Shown here in pieces: positions 61,269-64,000 of a stretch of DNA of 64,000 nucleotides. The notes beneath the pieces were generated by a model, which saw only the letters and a list, made by a program, of their open reading frames with translations, had not been told where the DNA came from and did not search any database. Source of the stretch: Mesostigma viride. Taxonomy: Eukaryota; Streptophyta; Mesostigmatophyceae; Mesostigmatales; Mesostigmataceae. The DNA lies in contig RPFO01000034.1 in NCBI GenBank assembly GCA_009746045.1, forward strand, positions 796,961-860,960. Direction: 5' to 3'. Numbering within the stretch: the stretch's first letter is position 1; every line of letters begins with the position of its first letter. A program made the translations under genes and the position numbers.

Positions 61269-61442
61269 TTTAAATTGTTCCTTTCTTTTAAGCCATTAAA
61301 ATCTTTTCCTTTTCTTTCCTTGCCTTATATTAGGCCTTGTCCTTTATCCTTGTTGCTTTCAGTTAGATTTTTGATCATTTACTTAAACAAAAATGGATCC
61401 AGTGGGTGGTAACTGTCGCCTATACCTACCAATACTCCTACT

Positions 61443-61443
61443 A

Positions 61444-61477
<34 letters not shown>

Positions 61478-63135
61478 CCATAACAACAATCGGGTAACCG
61501 ACGGGACTCACTTGAAACGGTACACCATCTCACTCCTCAAGGTAATCTTCGTGCCTCACCTCCTTCTCCTCTTGCTGATGGTCGCCGTCGTCCCTCACTT
61601 ACCCCTCCTACCTATGAACAACGTCAACGTATGCAAGTCAGATTTAGTGATGACCCTTCCCTTACCCTGAACCAGGCCCCTGCCCCTCCTGCAACCTTGG
61701 CTCAACCCTCCAGCAGGTCCTCACTAACTAACAATGTTTTTAGGCCTCCTTCCCACCCTGTTCCTTCCATGCCTGCTCTTAACACGGGTCGTGCCTCTGC
61801 CCCTGTCGGTCCTTCTGGGCGCCCTAGTGCAGTTCCCTTTTACCCACCTGCTTCCTGGTCCTACCCTGAGACGGCCTATGAGGCAGCCCAGGTCCCTACC
61901 CGTGTGGCTGATTTAGAAGTTAATAGTGATTTCAGCACCATGCCCTTAGATGACAGAAATTATGATCATTTTGCCTATTCCTCTCTTCGTGAGCAATATA
62001 CTGTCCCCTTCTCTTATGGGCACCAGCCTGAAACGGTGGCCCCTCTAGACCCCTACCCAAGACTTTTCCTCTTCCTTCCTTCTATCCCGCTTATGTAGCA
62101 GTGGAAGATAGTGGCCCTATGGGAAAAACTGACTCTTCTAATCCCCCTAAGCCCCCTGCTCTTCCCCTCTTTGCTAACCTTCCCAAGCTGGATGTCAAGT
62201 CTACCCCTCAACAGTTTTTCACCTTTATTATGTTGCTTACACAGAACACGGAGTCGTGGCAGAATCATAATAGATGGCGTCTTTCTGATGCTGTATTAGT
62301 TCCTCACTATCTCACAACCTGTATTACTCCTGAGCTTGCTAACCTCATTCAGTGTGAGTCTTTGGCCTCTCATGCCTACCCTAACTCTGTAGCAGAATTG
62401 TTTAAGCGTTTAGAGAACCATTTAGTCCCTCCTGATTCAGATTGGCAGGATAGATTAGCCTTTGGTACCTTGCAGCAGGGTACTAAATCATTTAAGGAGT
62501 ATATGAAAGAGTTTGATGCTCAGATGGTACGAATTAGGGATTTGTCGGGTGCAGAAGTACGTGCTCGCTTCCTCCAAGGCCTCAGTAGACCCTTATTACG
62601 TGAAGTCAAGCGCCAGTTCTCTGCCTACCGTTTTACTGATCTGCCCCTCAAGCATGTGCGCCAGCATCTCTTGCGTGTAGCAGATTTCTTCACCACCCCT
62701 TCTCTTCCTACCCGTTCCCGTATTAATAATATTATCCTTACCCCTGAGGAGGAGAACTCCTATGTAGAAGAATTAGATATCTGTGTTACTGACCTTTCAG
62801 CCCTTGATGTCTCTCATATCACATGCTATCATTGTAAGGAAGTAGGTCATCTTAAACGTGAGTGCCCCAAGTTCCTTTCGGGTGCTCCCCCTCATCCCGA
62901 CGCTCGCCCTCCTCGTACCCCTCAGCGTGCTCCTATTCGTCCTACTTCAGGACGCATTCCTTCAGCTACCCCTAGTAGGCTGAATGCTGTGCAGACAGGA
63001 TCCCCAGGGTTCCCCTATGATAATCAGGCTCCCGCACCCTCTTCGCTCCCTCGTGACCCTCCAGCAGTGGCTTTTTCGCCAGGGTCTTCTTCGGGGTTAG
63101 TTCCTATGGATTTGGGGGGGGAGGGGGAACAGTAG
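61443..63135 (+). CDS. Gag polyprotein of the Ty3/gypsy element (with apparent frame changes)
   Basis: The structural protein. An ATG at 61443 opens a poly-Asn run over an (AAT)n repeat. The Pro/Ser-rich N-terminal region reads best in another frame (61484-62098), and the capsid core in a third (62101-63135, open upstream of 62101 as well). The core includes AFGTLQQGTKSFKEYMKEFD and RARFLQGLSRPL, a typical gypsy capsid pattern. It ends in a knuckle CYHCKEVGHLKREC and a Pro-rich tail, closing at TAG 63133-63135. The two frame changes may be slippage in the AAT repeat, decay or assembly errors. Confidence 0.75.
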
Positions 63136-64000
63136 GCCTGTCAGCCGGGGGTAACCTGGACAGGTCCTTAGATAGTACCCCAGATAAAAATTTTTGCCTG
63201 CCTGTTTTTATAACCTCTGTAGGAGCTGAATCTTCCCTACCACTACGTGTGCGTCCTCTTATGTTCTTGAATGGTGGTTTAACCGTCCCTCACACTGTTG
63301 TAGACCCCTTCTTGCATGCTGATGAACTCTTGAATGTCTCTGTGTTGGTAGATAGCGGTGCGGCTAGCTCCTTTGTGAGCGAGGCCCTAGTTAGACGTTT
63401 AGGACTAGTCCCTACCCCTCACACCAAACCCGTTACTGTTCATTATGCTGATGGTCGCACCAGTCATTCCCCGGGTACGGTGTCCCTTCCCATGGTTATA
63501 CAAGGACGTACTGTCAACCTGACGGCCACTATAGGCCCTATCACTACCGCTGATGTATTACTAGGATTAGATTGGCACCAGGATAATAAGATTACTATTA
63601 ATTATGATACCATGGTCATTTGGTTTCCAGATAGCTCTTACTGGGTACCTGAACGTCATTATAGATTGGAAAATTTATCCTTGGTAGATATTACTCCTCC
63701 TACACCTGTTGATCCTCCTGTAAGACCTATACCTGAAGTATTAATGTCAAATGACGAATTACGTTCTGAATTAAAGCAAAATGGATACCTATTATGTATG
63801 TTCCTTCAGTTAGAAGTACAACAGATACCTATCACTAATAATAGTGTGGATATAGATGTAAATACAGTGGATACAATAGGAGTAGGATTTACTGAAAATG
63901 AAATAGTAAGATACATGGCTGTGATAGATTCCTCAAAAGTATTTGAAGAAAAGACTCCTTCTTATCCTCCTCCTCGTTCTGTTTTACACCGTGTAGTTAT
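63121..64000 (+). CDS. Pol start: retropepsin-type protease (runs off the window)
   Basis: Open frame, -1 relative to gag, with no stop from 63123 to the window edge. VSVLVDSGAASSFVSEAL contains the aspartic protease catalytic Asp-Ser-Gly, and ADVLLGLDWHQ is the conserved flap-side motif. The protease would cut the polyprotein. Reverse transcriptase should follow outside the window. There is no obvious start codon near its beginning, so expression by frameshift from gag is likely. Confidence 0.85.

Larger units (their letters stand above)
59770..64000 (+). mobile_element. Ty3/gypsy LTR retrotransposon, 5' half
   Basis: LTR, leader, a small accessory ORF, Gag with zinc knuckle and a retropepsin frame in order on the plus strand. 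The polymerase and 3' LTR lie beyond the window. A Ty3-type placement rests on the Gag and protease styles (ADVLLGLDWH) and is not proven without the polymerase. Confidence 0.8.

Overview
The window reads as nuclear DNA of a photosynthetic eukaryote, most likely a green alga (chlorophyte or prasinophyte grade). The reasons are a spliced, nucleus-type Rubisco activase gene, plant-like sequences for a wybutosine enzyme (TYW1) and an AFC-type LAMMER kinase, GC-rich exons with GT-AG introns in AT-richer surroundings, and TGTAA motifs where green-algal poly(A) signals would lie. The species is not determined from sequence.

Layout. 1-1782: the 3' part of an unrecognised two-exon gene (+). 3719-16438 (-): a complete 11-exon TYW1 gene of 741 codons. 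17721-19907 (+): a complete 5-exon Rubisco activase gene of 420 codons, head to head with TYW1 across about 1.3 kb. 41075-49681 (-): eight exons of a LAMMER (CLK/AFC) dual-specificity kinase with its whole catalytic domain; the N-terminal exon was not found. 57703-59769 (-): an unrecognised two-exon gene cut by an LTR insertion. Splice phases of TYW1 and Rubisco activase were checked exon by exon, and both total lengths divide by three.

The remainder is mostly mobile and repetitive DNA. Elements with legible ends include a hAT-like element in TYW1 intron 4 (8-bp target duplication), a piggyBac-like element (TTAA) inside a LINE ORF2, a Tc1/mariner-pogo-like element (TA, 26-bp inverted ends) carrying a nested, internally inverted LINE scrap, an RLE-type LINE with an open RT-endonuclease frame (14-bp duplication), an RTE-like LINE with two further 3'-end copies, a 71-bp retroposon scrap (10-bp duplication), foldback elements, and the 5' half of a Ty3/gypsy element running off the right edge. 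That last element carries a separate small ORF resembling the RNase H1 N-terminal hybrid-binding (viroplasmin) domain, plus a candidate -1 frameshift site between gag and pol.

The most general new pattern is in the introns. In both TYW1 and the kinase, several introns contain two to many diverged tandem copies of the adjacent exon-intron junction, exon bases included, and one minisatellite starts exactly at a splice donor. The introns appear to have grown by repeated duplication across their own splice sites.
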